64,000 nucleotides of DNA from JACPFV01 sp038043245 (GTDB taxonomy: Bacteria > Pseudomonadota > Gammaproteobacteria > Nevskiales > Nevskiaceae): NCBI GenBank assembly GCA_038043245.1, contig JBBTCH010000001.1, forward strand, positions 372,001-436,000, written 5' to 3'. Within the stretch, counting starts at the first letter, position 1, and each line of letters starts with the position of its first letter. Shown in pieces: positions 34,131-43,350 of the stretch. The notes below the pieces were generated by a model. It was not told the DNA's origin and did no database searches. It worked only from the letters and a program-made list of their open reading frames with translations. The position numbers and the translations under genes were made by a program.

Positions 34131-35222
34131 TCATGGCGGTATGCGCGGTACTGGAGATTTAACGTCCGCGTTCTGGGCGCGATGGCGCAGGAAATGATCC
34201 ATCAGCACCAACGCCATCATCGCCTCGGCGATCGGCGTGGCACGAACGCCGACGCAAGGGTCGTGACGTCCGGTGGTGCGCACTTCCGCTGCCTGACCAT
34301 CTACGTCGATGGTCTTCCCCGGAATCAGGATGCTGGAGGTCGGCTTGATGGCGATGCGCGCGCAAATCGTCTGCCCGGTCGAGATGCCGCCGAGGATGCC
34401 GCCGGAGTGGTTGGCGAGAAAACCCTTGGGCGTCATTTCGTCACGGTGCTGGCTGCCCTTTTGCGCCACAGCTGAAAATCCATCACCGATCTCGACACCT
34501 TTAACCGCATTGATACTCATCAGTGCATAGGCCAGTTCGGCGTCGAGCCGGTCGTACACCGGCTCGCCGAGCCCGGGCGGAACGCCGGTCGCTTCGACGT
34601 AAATCTGCGCGCCCAGTGAATCGCCCTCCTTGCGGATCGCGTTGATCGCTGCTTCCAGCTCTGCAACGCGCGCCGGATCCGCAGAAAAAAACGGGTTCTG
34701 GTCCACCGCCGCCCAGTCTTTGCGCTCCAGGCGGATCGTGCCCATCTGTTCTAGGCAGCCGCGGATCACCACGCCGAGTTTTTCATGCAGGAACTTGCGT
34801 GCAATGGCGCCCGCCGCCACGCGCACCGAAGTCTCGCGCGCCGAAGAACGGCCACCACCACGAGGGTCGCGGCGGCCATATTTCTGCATGTAAACGTAGT
34901 CGGCGTGATTGGGCCGGAACACCTCTTTTATCTTTTCGTAGTCGCGGGAACGCTGATCGGTGTTGCGGATCAGCAGACCGATCGGCGTGCCGGTGGTTTT
35001 GCCCTCGAACACACCAGAAAGGATCTCGACCTTGTCCTCTTCACGCCGCTGCGTCACGAACTGCGAGGTGCCCGGACGCCGACGATCCACATCCTTCTGG
35101 ATATCCGCCTCGCTCAACGCGAGCCCGGGCGGGCAGCCGTCAACCACGCAACCCAAGGCAGGGCCGTGCGATTCACCAAAGCTGGTGACGGTGAACAGTT
35201 TCCCCAAGGTATTACCGGACAC
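34131..35222 (-). CDS. aroC: Chorismate synthase
   Basis: The final step of the shikimate pathway: EPSP to chorismate with reduced FMN. The start is GTG at 35220-35222 (MSGNTLGKLFTVTSFGESHG); the long upstream extension is a shadow of prmB. 363 residues. Signature blocks are GESHGPALGCVVDGCPPG, RPGTSQFVTQRREEDKVEI, GGGRSSARET and the C-terminal RTTGRHDPCVGVRATPIAEA. It overlaps the end of prmB by 11 bases. Confidence 0.97.
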   Translation of the reverse strand: MSGNTLGKLFTVTSFGESHGPALGCVVDGCPPGLALSEADIQKDVDRRRPGTSQFVTQRREEDKVEILSGVFEGKTTGTPIGLLIRNTDQRSRDYEKIKEVFRPNHADYVYMQKYGRRDPRGGGRSSARETSVRVAAGAIARKFLHEKLGVVIRGCLEQMGTIRLERKDWAAVDQNPFFSADPARVAELEAAINAIRKEGDSLGAQIYVEATGVPPGLGEPVYDRLDAELAYALMSINAVKGVEIGDGFSAVAQKGSQHRDEMTPKGFLANHSGGILGGISTGQTICARIAIKPTSSILIPGKTIDVDGQAAEVRTTGRHDPCVGVRATPIAEAMMALVLMDHFLRHRAQNADVKSPVPRIPP

Positions 35223-36123
35223 GAGACTTCCTTTTCCAGTCGAGTAGTTCTTCGCGCGTGATGATAAAGACTCCGTCGCCGCCGCGCTCGAATTCGGGCC
35301 ACAGCGCCGGGAATCGCGGGAAACGCTTTTCAAATTCACGCATCGAGCCACCGATCTCGCAGACCAGCAGCCCCATGGGCGCCAAGTACAGGGCGGCTTC
35401 GTCGAGGATTCGCGCAACGATATCCATGCCATCCCGCCCCGCTTCCAGCGCCTTCCGGGGCTCATGCCGATATTCGGCAGGCAGGCGTTTCCACTCGGCC
35501 AGCGGCACGTAGGGCGGATTGCTGACGATGAGATCGTATTTGCGGCCGACCAGAGCCTTGAACAGGTCGGATTCAACCGCCGTGGTTCGCTTGCCAAGGC
35601 GATGGCGCCGGATGTTGCGTTGCGCAACCACCAGCGCCGCTTGATCCAATTCACCCAGATCGACATGCGCCTTTGAGAAGGTCTTTGCGCAGGCGATGCC
35701 GATGCAGCCGCTGCCCGCACACAAATCCAGAATCCGCCGCGGACTCTGCGTCAGCCACGGCTGGAAGCGGGCTGCGATCAGTTCGGCAATCGGTGAGCGC
35801 GGGATCAACACGCGCGAATCCACATGAAACCGAAGCCCGGCGAACCAGGCCTCGCCAGTGAGGTAGGCACTCGGTCGCCGGGTCTGCATGCGCTGACGAA
35901 ACGCCGCCATCACCGCGGCGGACTGCGGCTGTGTGAGCGCACGGTTCAGCTGACGTTGCGCCCGGGCGACCGGCCAAGCCAGGACTGAAAGCACCAGCTG
36001 GAACGAATCATCTGCCGCGTTGTCAGTTCCGTGTCCGTAATAAAGTCGCGCGCGCTTGAAGGCCCGCGCACCCCAGACCAGGTACTCATTGAGTGTTCTT
36101 GGACGCGCGGACTGACGAGGCAT
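35212..36123 (-). CDS. prmB: Ribosomal protein L3 N5-glutamine methyltransferase
   Basis: An SAM-dependent methylation of a glutamine in ribosomal protein L3. 303 residues. The SAM-binding motif is ILDLCAGSGCIGIA (131-144) and the catalytic NPPY motif is SNPPYV (201-206). Length and N-terminal helical domain fit PrmB rather than PrmC. It is paired with aroC, a conserved neighbourhood in gammaproteobacteria, and divergent from the SCO1-like gene with 32 bases between starts. Confidence 0.95.
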   Translation of the reverse strand: MPRQSARPRTLNEYLVWGARAFKRARLYYGHGTDNAADDSFQLVLSVLAWPVARAQRQLNRALTQPQSAAVMAAFRQRMQTRRPSAYLTGEAWFAGLRFHVDSRVLIPRSPIAELIAARFQPWLTQSPRRILDLCAGSGCIGIACAKTFSKAHVDLGELDQAALVVAQRNIRRHRLGKRTTAVESDLFKALVGRKYDLIVSNPPYVPLAEWKRLPAEYRHEPRKALEAGRDGMDIVARILDEAALYLAPMGLLVCEIGGSMREFEKRFPRFPALWPEFERGGDGVFIITREELLDWKRKSRVR

Positions 36124-36155
36124 TTTGAATCACTGTGGGATAATCCAATCTTCGC

Positions 36156-36788
36156 ATGAGCCCATCGCCCAACAAAAAACCAATGCCAAAAGCCGTCTGG
36201 ACCCTGATCGCACTTGCGGCGCTCACGGCAGGCGGCATCGCCGGGGGCATGTTTGCCTCCAAAGCCAGCCCGGAGACGAAAACCGTCACGCTGCTGCAAT
36301 CACCACGGCCGATCGCTGATTTCCAGATGCTGGATCAGGAAGGCCGCGCGGCCGATGCCCGCTTTCTGAAAGGCCGATGGTCTCTGCTGTTCGCCGGTTT
36401 CACTTCCTGCCCCAACATCTGCCCGACCACGCTCAGCCTGCTGAAACGCGTCAATGACTCTCTCGACACGGGACAGAAACCGCGCGTGGTTTTGCTTACT
36501 GTGGACCCCGAGCGCGATCACCCGCAGCAATTAAAAAAATATCTCGCACAGTTCGATCCGCAGTTTGTCGGTTTGACCGGAGAGACTGCTGCGATTGCCA
36601 GTCTGCGCACCCAGCTGGGCCTGATCGCTGAAAAAGTCACTGGCCCTTCAGGCGACTACACGATGGATCACTCCGCCGCGCTGGTGTTGATCAACCCGCA
36701 GGGAAAGATCGCTGGTTACCTGTCGCCGCCGTTCGATGCCGCAGCCATCGCCGACGATCTGCGCCAGCTGGTCGGGACCAGCGGATGA
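36156..36788 (+). CDS. SCO1/SenC family copper chaperone
   Basis: A membrane-anchored, thioredoxin-fold copper protein that helps assemble the CuA site of cytochrome oxidase or carries a redox role. 210 residues. The membrane anchor spans 13-33 (AVWTLIALAALTAGGIAGGMF). Copper ligands are the CPNIC motif (C85, C89) and H172 in YTMDHSAAL. No cytochrome oxidase genes are nearby. Its stop overlaps psd (ATGA). Confidence 0.93.
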   Translation: MSPSPNKKPMPKAVWTLIALAALTAGGIAGGMFASKASPETKTVTLLQSPRPIADFQMLDQEGRAADARFLKGRWSLLFAGFTSCPNICPTTLSLLKRVNDSLDTGQKPRVVLLTVDPERDHPQQLKKYLAQFDPQFVGLTGETAAIASLRTQLGLIAEKVTGPSGDYTMDHSAALVLINPQGKIAGYLSPPFDAAAIADDLRQLVGTSG

Positions 36789-37663
36789 ACGACTCAAGCC
36801 TGCGTGACCGGCTGTTCGTAGCACTGCAAAAATGGTTGCCGACACGGGGCCTGTCCGTATTGATGTACCGGCTGACACGCATCCAGTGGCCCGCGCTCAA
36901 GAATCTTCACATCCGCCTGTTCATGCGGGGCTTCAACATCTCTCTCGAAGAAGCCGAGTTGACCGAACCGACGGACTACCCGACCTTCAACGACTTCTTC
37001 ACGCGCGCACTCAAGCCCGGCGTTCGCCCGATCAGCAGCGACGCACAGGCGCTGGCCTCACCGGTGGACGGCACCATCAGCCAGCTTGGATTGATCCAGC
37101 AGGGCGAGATCGTTCAGGCCAAGGGACATCGTTATACGGTGAGTCAGCTGCTGGGCGGCGACCCGGAGCGCGCAGCGATGTATGACGGCGGCAGTTTCTG
37201 CACGATCTATCTCGCGCCCTACAACTACCATCGCATCCATATGCCTGTGGACGGCTTGCTTCGCGAATGGATCCACGTGCCTGGGCGCCTGTTCAGCGTC
37301 AACCCGGCGACCGTGCGCGAACTGCCCGGTGTGTTTGCGCTGAATGAGCGCGTGGTCTCGTGCTTCAATCACCCCCGCGGCCCCTGGGCGCTGGTGATGG
37401 TGGGCGCCCTGTTTGTCGGCTCGATGGAGACCGTCTGGGCCGGACAGGTCACGCCACCCTACCGGCATGGCAACACGGCCGAGGGTTACCAATCGCAGCA
37501 GAAAATCATGCTCAGGCGCGGCGATGAGATGGGACGCTTCAACATGGGCTCGACAGTGATCCTGCTGTTCCCGCGCGGCATGGCCAGCTGGGATCCCGGC
37601 GCACAGCCACAGTCCATGGTACGCATGGGACAGACGCTGGGCCGGGTTTCGGCGCGCCCATGA
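36785..37663 (+). CDS. psd: Phosphatidylserine decarboxylase proenzyme
   Basis: Makes phosphatidylethanolamine at the inner membrane. 292 residues. The self-cleavage site is FNMGSTVILLFP; cleavage between G255 and S256 would generate the pyruvoyl cofactor on the alpha chain (MGST in place of the common LGST). Other blocks are FNDFFTRALKPGVRP, SPVDGTISQLG and APYNYHRIHMPVDG (catalytic His). It overlaps SCO1 upstream and the bepA-like gene downstream by 4 bases each. Confidence 0.96.
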   Translation: MNDSSLRDRLFVALQKWLPTRGLSVLMYRLTRIQWPALKNLHIRLFMRGFNISLEEAELTEPTDYPTFNDFFTRALKPGVRPISSDAQALASPVDGTISQLGLIQQGEIVQAKGHRYTVSQLLGGDPERAAMYDGGSFCTIYLAPYNYHRIHMPVDGLLREWIHVPGRLFSVNPATVRELPGVFALNERVVSCFNHPRGPWALVMVGALFVGSMETVWAGQVTPPYRHGNTAEGYQSQQKIMLRRGDEMGRFNMGSTVILLFPRGMASWDPGAQPQSMVRMGQTLGRVSARP

Positions 37664-39117
37664 TTTCATTCTTCCGCGGCAGCGCCGCAGCCCTGCTGGC
37701 GCTGGCCGCTGCCGCGCTTCACGCGCAGGAGCAGATCAATCTGGATCTGCCGCAGATCGGCGAACCGGCGGACACCAGTCTCTCGCCTAGCGAAGAACGC
37801 GCCCTCGGCGCGGAGATCGTCTCGCAGTTCTACAACTACGGTTACGTCCTCGAAGACCCGGAGATCGAGCATTACGTCGTCACCCTGATGCAACGCATCA
37901 ACTCCGGCAACGAGGCGCCGATACCGATCACGATCTTTGCGGTCAAGGACGATCGCATCAACGCGTTCGCATTGCCGGGAGGCTTCATTGGTGTCAATGC
38001 CGGCACCATCGTTTCGTCGCACACCGAAAGCGAACTGGCCAGTGTGCTGTCGCACGAACTCGCCCACGTCACGCAACGGCATATCGCGCGCTCGGCGAAC
38101 AGCGGCACGGTCGCAACCATCGCCACCTGGGCTGCCGTGATCGGCGCCATCATCGCCGGTTCGGCGGACCCGGACGTGGTGCTCGCCGCCGTCTCCGCGG
38201 GACAGGCGGCGAATTACCAGCGTCAGGTGAATTACACGCGCTCGCACGAACTGGAGGCGGATCGTCTCGGTATCCGCACCATGGCGGCGGCGGGATTCGA
38301 CCCGGAAGGCATGGCGAGTTTTTTCACCCGTCTTGAGCAACAGAGCCGCCTGTACGGCAACGGCATCCCGGAATTCCTGCGCACGCATCCGGTCAACACC
38401 ACGCGCATCAGCGAAGCGCGCTCGCGCATCAGCGGTCTGGCCAAGCGCAAGATCACCGAATCAGCGGATTTCCCGTTTGTGCGCGCACGTGCGCACGCAC
38501 TGGCCGCCGATTCTCCTGGTGATGCGGTGGAATACTTCAGCAGCCAGCGGCCGATGACCGCGGCGACGCGCTACGGGCTTGCCTTGTCTTACGTACGGCT
38601 CGGCGACTATGCGCGCGCGCAATCTTCGCTGGCGCCGGCACTGGCGGAGCAACCGCGTCAGCTCCAGGTCATGCTGCTGTCCGCGAAGATCCAGATGGGT
38701 CAGAGCCAGTTCCAGTCGGGTTTGGCGCAGTACAGGAAAGCGCTTGAGATCTACCCGCGTTCTGCGCCGACGATCCTGGAATACGCCAACGCCCTGATCG
38801 ACGCAGGCAAACCCGAAGACGCGCGCAAGCTGCTGTTGTCCCGCGACATCACGACCGTCAGCAAGGCTGATGTCTATCGGCTGCTCTCGCAGGCAGCCCG
38901 CGAACTGAACCAGGTGACCGAAGCGCAATTTCAGACCGCCAATTTCCTCGTCGAGCGCGGCGACTCCGGCGGCGCGCTGGCGGCGCTCGATGTGGCACTA
39001 CGCAACGCGGGCTTGAGCGATGCCGAACGCGCGCGCCTGAAAGCGCGTCGTGATGAAATCCGCGCACTGCTGCCCAAGGACTGGAAGCCCAAGCGCGAAC
39101 GGGACGCCGCGCGTTAG
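37660..39117 (+). CDS. bepA: M48 family periplasmic metalloprotease with TPRs (BepA-like)
   Basis: A periplasmic chaperone/protease expected to help assemble outer-membrane proteins such as LptD. 485 residues. Signal peptide 1-22 (ending ALHAQ). The zinc site is HELAH (132-136), with the distal ligand in SHELEADRLGIR. After the protease domain, residues about 290-470 form TPR-like helices. Two alternating family features, NAFALPGGFIGVNAGTI and YTRSHELEADR, confirm BepA/YfgC type. It ends 11 bases before the convergent lapB. Confidence 0.94.
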   Translation: MISFFRGSAAALLALAAAALHAQEQINLDLPQIGEPADTSLSPSEERALGAEIVSQFYNYGYVLEDPEIEHYVVTLMQRINSGNEAPIPITIFAVKDDRINAFALPGGFIGVNAGTIVSSHTESELASVLSHELAHVTQRHIARSANSGTVATIATWAAVIGAIIAGSADPDVVLAAVSAGQAANYQRQVNYTRSHELEADRLGIRTMAAAGFDPEGMASFFTRLEQQSRLYGNGIPEFLRTHPVNTTRISEARSRISGLAKRKITESADFPFVRARAHALAADSPGDAVEYFSSQRPMTAATRYGLALSYVRLGDYARAQSSLAPALAEQPRQLQVMLLSAKIQMGQSQFQSGLAQYRKALEIYPRSAPTILEYANALIDAGKPEDARKLLLSRDITTVSKADVYRLLSQAARELNQVTEAQFQTANFLVERGDSGGALAALDVALRNAGLSDAERARLKARRDEIRALLPKDWKPKRERDAAR

Positions 39118-39128
39118 CCGCGCGGGGG

Positions 39129-40223
39129 TCAATCCTGCTTCAGTAACGGCGCCACGCTGCCCCAATGCTTGCAGCTTGGGCACTGCCAGAACAGGGTCTT
39201 CGGCTGGAAGCCGCAGTGATCGCAGCGATAGACCGCTGACGTCGCAAATGCCGCCTTCAGGGTCTGCCGCAGACTGGCCAGAGCCTCGGGCGTCACCGGA
39301 AACCGCGTCAGCGTTTCCAGCAACTGGTCCAGCGCCGCAGGGCTGAAGGATTTTTCCAGCTGCGTCGAAAGGTACGCCACCGGATCCGCGCCGCAACTGA
39401 TCATGTGCTTCGCCCTGATCTGCGCGATCCCCGGATGCGCCGAACGTGTTTCGGCCTCTGCCAGAAACTCGTCGAAAGCCTCGAGTGTGCCGGCAGATTG
39501 ATGGCAACGCAGCATGGCGACCAACACCTCGCTGACAAAACGCGGGTTCTTCTCCGCGACTTTGCGGTAGAACTTGATCGCCGCCTGAAGATCGCCGCCG
39601 GCTTCAAGCAGCCCCCCGAGCGCGATATGCGCGCGCAGGCAGGCGCTGTCGGTGGCGGCCGCTTCCTCGAGCAAGGCACGGCAGGCGTTGGGGTCGTTCG
39701 CCCGTCGCGCTTCCTCCGCGAGTTCGCACAGGTAATGGGCGATGACCGGCTTGTAACTCTGGCTCTTCAGCGCCTCGATGCGATGAGCCACTTCGATCGC
39801 ACGGCGCCATTCTCGCGCCTGCTCGCGCACCTGCAGCAGCAGTTCAAGGCTTTGCAGCTGCAGCTGTCCCTGTTCGGCCATTTCTTCCAGGATCACTTCG
39901 GCCCGATCAATCACTCCTGCACGGACATGGTCCAGCGCGACCTCGTAGTGCACGCGCGCGCGCTCCAGCGCGCTCAGTCCGTTCCGCGCCAGCAGACTCT
40001 GATGCAAGGCCAGCGCGCGCTCCATATCGCCGTTCTTGCGCAACACGCTGCCCAACGCCAACTGCAAATCCAGATCGGAAGATTCCAGCGCAGGCAGTCG
40101 CGGCTCAGTGGGATCGCCGGCATCGGCATCCATGCCACCCTTGGCCGATTGACGCGCCCAGTAGACGCCGAGCGCAACGCCCAGCGGCAGCATGAACCAG
40201 CTGAAACTGAAAGTGCCGAACAC
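39129..40223 (-). CDS. lapB: Lipopolysaccharide assembly regulator, TPR plus zinc ribbon
   Basis: LapB (YciM) limits LpxC levels through FtsH and so balances lipopolysaccharide synthesis. 364 residues: one N-terminal membrane helix (FMLPLGVALGVYWARQ), a run of TPR helices (about 50-320), and a C-terminal rubredoxin-like metal site YRCDHCGF...WQCPSCKHWG. It lies 2 bases after lapA. The length is close to the E. coli protein (389). Confidence 0.94.
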   Translation of the reverse strand: MFGTFSFSWFMLPLGVALGVYWARQSAKGGMDADAGDPTEPRLPALESSDLDLQLALGSVLRKNGDMERALALHQSLLARNGLSALERARVHYEVALDHVRAGVIDRAEVILEEMAEQGQLQLQSLELLLQVREQAREWRRAIEVAHRIEALKSQSYKPVIAHYLCELAEEARRANDPNACRALLEEAAATDSACLRAHIALGGLLEAGGDLQAAIKFYRKVAEKNPRFVSEVLVAMLRCHQSAGTLEAFDEFLAEAETRSAHPGIAQIRAKHMISCGADPVAYLSTQLEKSFSPAALDQLLETLTRFPVTPEALASLRQTLKAAFATSAVYRCDHCGFQPKTLFWQCPSCKHWGSVAPLLKQD

Positions 40224-40225
40224 GC

Positions 40226-40516
40226 TCAGGGCCCCTTCAGCGGCAAGTCGCGCAGCGTCTTCAGCTCAACCTCGGTACGCGACAGGCGCTGCCGAAGGCC
40301 GCGCACTTCCGCACTTAACCGGATGCTGCGGATGACTGCCCACAGAAACGTCAGCGCGCACCCCAGGACGAATGAGAGCAGCAGCCAGACCACCAGTGGT
40401 CGTTCGCTGCGGCCGGCCAGATAGTCGAGGGGCACAGGGTCGGTGTTGTGGTAGGCGAGCACAGCGCCAAGACCGAAAGCGGCTGTCAGGACAGTCAGCC
40501 AGAGCACCCGCCGCAT
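40226..40516 (-). CDS. lapA: Lipopolysaccharide assembly protein A
   Basis: A 96-residue inner-membrane protein with two membrane helices (WLTVLTAAFGLGAVLAY, PLVVWLLLSFVLGCALTFLWAVI) and a short C-terminal coiled region (LRQRLSRTEVELKTLRD). The NTDPVPLDYL turn between the helices is the family feature. Located between ihfB and lapB as in enterics. Confidence 0.9.
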   Translation of the reverse strand: MRRVLWLTVLTAAFGLGAVLAYHNTDPVPLDYLAGRSERPLVVWLLLSFVLGCALTFLWAVIRSIRLSAEVRGLRQRLSRTEVELKTLRDLPLKGP

Positions 40517-40527
40517 GTGAAAAGCGC

Positions 40528-40818
40528 TTATCGCGCAGCGCGCTGGTTGACGCGTTCGCGCATCTCTTTGCCGGGCTTGAAATGCGGCACACGCTTTTCC
40601 GGGATCTTCACCGATTCGCCGGTCTTGGGATTGCGTCCCGTACGTGCCGGCCGGCGGTGCAATGAAAAACTGCCGAAGCCCCTGATTTCCACACGATCCT
40701 GCTTGGCCAGCGAATTGCCAATCTCATCCAGCAGCAGCTTGACTGCCAGTTCGGCGTCCTTGTGCATCAGGTGCGTCTGCTGATTGGCCAGACGCTCGAT
40801 CAAACCGGACTTCGTCAT
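40528..40818 (-). CDS. ihfB: Integration host factor beta subunit
   Basis: A DNA-bending nucleoid protein acting as IHF alpha/beta heterodimer. 96 residues. The family signature is GFGSFSLHRRPARTGRNPKTG, with the DNA-intercalating proline arm region, and the start is MTKSGLIERLA. It follows rpsA, the conserved gammaproteobacterial position, with a terminator candidate between them at 40872-40895, so it probably also has its own promoter in 40819-40871. Confidence 0.96.
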   Translation of the reverse strand: MTKSGLIERLANQQTHLMHKDAELAVKLLLDEIGNSLAKQDRVEIRGFGSFSLHRRPARTGRNPKTGESVKIPEKRVPHFKPGKEMRERVNQRAAR

Positions 40819-40871
40819 ACGGAATCAACCTGAGTAGTTGTCCATATCATATTGAAGTCAAAAGAAAAAAT

Positions 40872-40895
40872 AAAGCCGCGCATCTGCGCGGCTTT
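40872..40895 (-). terminator. Rho-independent terminator of rpsA
   Basis: A perfect 10-bp stem (AAAGCCGCGC, 40872-40881, and its complement 40886-40895) with a 4-base loop. On the minus strand it is followed by ATTTTTTCTTTT. It lies 20 bases past the rpsA stop and 53 bases before the ihfB start. Confidence 0.9.
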
Positions 40896-40915
40896 ATTCA
40901 CTGCCTAAATCAAGA

Positions 40916-42595
40916 TTACTTCTTGTCGATCTGTTCCTTGAGAAGATCGCCCAGGCTGGTTTTGCCCGTGCTCGCGGAACTCCGGTATTCAGACACCGCT
41001 TCTTCCTCTTCCATGATCTCCTTGGCCTTGACCGAGAGCGTGACGATGCGGTTCTTGCGATCCACACCGACGAAACGCGCTTCCAGCGTGTCGCCTTCTT
41101 TCAGCAGCTTGGTGGCGTCCTCGACCTTGTCGCGCGAGATGTCGCCGGCCTTGATGTAACCCTCGACGCCGTTGCCCAGATCGATCTGCGCACCGCGCGA
41201 GTCCACCGTCTTGACCGTACCCTTGACCGTGCTGCCCTTGGGGAACTCGGCCATGTAATGCGTCAGCGGGTCCTGCGCCATCTGCTTGATGCCCAGCGAG
41301 ATACGCTCGCGCGAAGCTTCGATGTTCAGCACCGTGGCCTCGACATCCTGGCCCTTGGTGAAACGGCGCACGGCGGTCTCGCCGGGCTCGTTCCAGTCCA
41401 GATCGGACAGGTGCACCAGACCATCGATACCGCCTTCGAGACCGATGAACACGCCGAATTCGGTGACCGACTTGACCTGGCCTTTGAGCTTGTCGCCTTT
41501 CTGGTGGTTCTGCGCGAACTCTTCCCAGGGATTCGGCTTGCACTGCTTCATGCCCAGCGAGATGCGGCGGCGTTCCTGATCGATGTCGAGCACCATCACT
41601 TCGACTTCGTCTCCGACTTTCACCACCTTGTTCGGGTTGGCGTTCTTGTTGGTCCAATCCATCTCGGAGACGTGCACCAGACCTTCGACACCGGACTCGA
41701 TCTCGACGAACGCGCCGTAATCGGTGATGTTGGTGACCTTGCCGAACATGCGGGTCTTCTCGGGGAAACGGCGGGCGATGCTGACCCACGGATCGTCACC
41801 CAGCTGCTTCAGGCCCAGCGAAACGCGCTTGCGCTCGCGGTCGTACTTGAGGACTTTGACTTCCAGTTCCGCACCGACCTGAACGACTTCGGAAGGATCC
41901 TTGACGCGCTTCCACGACATGTCGGTGATATGCAGCAGGCCGTCGATGCCGCCGAGATCCACGAACGCGCCGTACTCGACGAGGTTCTTGACCACACCCT
42001 TGAGCACCACGCCTTCCTGCAGGTTCTGCAGCAGCGAATCGCGCTCGGTGCTGTATTCCGCTTCGAGCACTTCGCGACGCGAGACGACGACGTTGTTGCG
42101 CACGCGGTCGAGCTTGATGACCTTGAATTCCAGCGGCTTGCCTTCGAGGTACGAGGTGTCGCGCACCGGACGCACATCCACCAGCGAACCAGGGAGGAAG
42201 GCACGCAGCGTGCCGATATCGACGGTGAATCCGCCCTTGACCTTGCCGGTGATGGTGCCGATGACGATCTCGCCCTTTTCCTGCGCCTTGGCCAGGTTGT
42301 CCCAGGCGCGGATGCGCGCGGCTTTTTCTTTGGAGAACTTGGTTTCGCCGAAGCCATCTTCGATGGTTTCCAGCGCGACTTCGATTTCATCGCCAGCCTT
42401 GACGGTGATCTCACCGACGCCGCCCTCAGGGAGGAACTCTGCGATCGGGATGACGCCTTCGGACTTGAGTCCGGCGTCGACGATGACGACGTCGTGTTTT
42501 ACTTCGAGGACGCGCGCCTGGACGATGGAACCCGGCTGCATCTTCTGACCGGTGGTCAGGCTCAGTTCAAACAGTTCAGCAAAACTCTCGCTCAT
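40916..42595 (-). CDS. rpsA: 30S ribosomal protein S1
   Basis: Recruits mRNA to the 30S subunit and is essential for structured leaders. 559 residues, nearly the E. coli length (557). Six S1 (OB-fold) domains repeat through the protein; the later four share motifs such as EYGAFVDLGGIDGLLHITDMSW, DYGAFVEIESGVEGLVHVSEMDW and EFGVFIGLEGGIDGLVHLSDLDW (each listed only in part here). The 89 bases upstream contain its leader and no other gene. A strong terminator follows. Confidence 0.96.
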   Translation of the reverse strand: MSESFAELFELSLTTGQKMQPGSIVQARVLEVKHDVVIVDAGLKSEGVIPIAEFLPEGGVGEITVKAGDEIEVALETIEDGFGETKFSKEKAARIRAWDNLAKAQEKGEIVIGTITGKVKGGFTVDIGTLRAFLPGSLVDVRPVRDTSYLEGKPLEFKVIKLDRVRNNVVVSRREVLEAEYSTERDSLLQNLQEGVVLKGVVKNLVEYGAFVDLGGIDGLLHITDMSWKRVKDPSEVVQVGAELEVKVLKYDRERKRVSLGLKQLGDDPWVSIARRFPEKTRMFGKVTNITDYGAFVEIESGVEGLVHVSEMDWTNKNANPNKVVKVGDEVEVMVLDIDQERRRISLGMKQCKPNPWEEFAQNHQKGDKLKGQVKSVTEFGVFIGLEGGIDGLVHLSDLDWNEPGETAVRRFTKGQDVEATVLNIEASRERISLGIKQMAQDPLTHYMAEFPKGSTVKGTVKTVDSRGAQIDLGNGVEGYIKAGDISRDKVEDATKLLKEGDTLEARFVGVDRKNRIVTLSVKAKEIMEEEEAVSEYRSSASTGKTSLGDLLKEQIDKK

Positions 42596-42684
42596 TTAAT
42601 TCAATACTCTCAAATCCGTCGGCTCATCTTGAACGCGACAGTCAGTTAATTAAGACCAACATCCTTGTTAGTCCGTTGCCCGCG

Positions 42685-43350
42685 TCAACAAAGCCCACGG
42701 GATACCGCCAAATCAAATACTTTTTTCAGCACGCCTTCTGCGGAAATCGCCGTGGTATCAATCACCACGGCATCTTCGGCAGGCTTCAATGGCGCCGTAC
42801 TTCGAGTCCGATCCCGCTCATCACGGGCGCGTATCTCTGCCAAAAGGGGCGCGATTGTAGCCTCAAGACCCGCTTCTGCCAACTGAATCAAGCGCCTGCG
42901 TGCACGCTCCTCGGCGCTGGCATCCAAAAACACCTTCAAAGGAGCGTCGGTGAACACCACCGTGCCCATGTCACGGCCATCGGCGACCAGGCCCGGCGGC
43001 TGCCGGAACGCCTGCTGGCGGCTGATCAGGGCTGCGCGAACTTCTGGAAAGGCAGCGATGTCTGAGGCCAGCGCCCCCGTGGTTTCCGCGCGGACTTCCT
43101 GGCTGTAGTCCACCGCACCCAGGAATATCCGGCCCGCGTCGTCAAAACGGATTTCCAAACCCGCCGCCACAGCAGCCACGGCTTTGGCGTTTGTCAGAGC
43201 CACGCCAGCCTTCTGCGCGCTCAAGGCAAGAATTCTGTAGAGCGCGCCGCTGTCGAGGAAATGCCAGCCCAGTTTTTTGGCCAGCGCCCGCGCCACCGTG
43301 CCCTTGCCGACCCCGCTGGGGCCGTCGATGGCAATGACGGGAACGGTCAA
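42685..43350 (-). CDS. cmk: Cytidylate kinase
   Basis: Phosphorylates CMP and dCMP. 221 residues. The P-loop is IDGPSGVGKGTVARAL, followed by LGWHFLDSGALYR, then GRDMGTVVFTDAPLKVFLDAS and the lid region. The start overlaps the aroA stop (ATGA), the usual aroA-cmk-rpsA order. Confidence 0.95.
   Translation of the reverse strand: MTVPVIAIDGPSGVGKGTVARALAKKLGWHFLDSGALYRILALSAQKAGVALTNAKAVAAVAAGLEIRFDDAGRIFLGAVDYSQEVRAETTGALASDIAAFPEVRAALISRQQAFRQPPGLVADGRDMGTVVFTDAPLKVFLDASAEERARRRLIQLAEAGLEATIAPLLAEIRARDERDRTRSTAPLKPAEDAVVIDTTAISAEGVLKKVFDLAVSRGLC

Noticed and set aside
35223..35720. N-terminal extension of aroC to 35720
   Set aside because: It lies inside prmB in another frame; the GTG at 35220-35222 gives the family start.
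41258..42649. A 463-residue open frame antisense to rpsA
   Set aside because: Mirrors a certain ribosomal protein gene; repeats follow the S1 domain repeats on the other strand.
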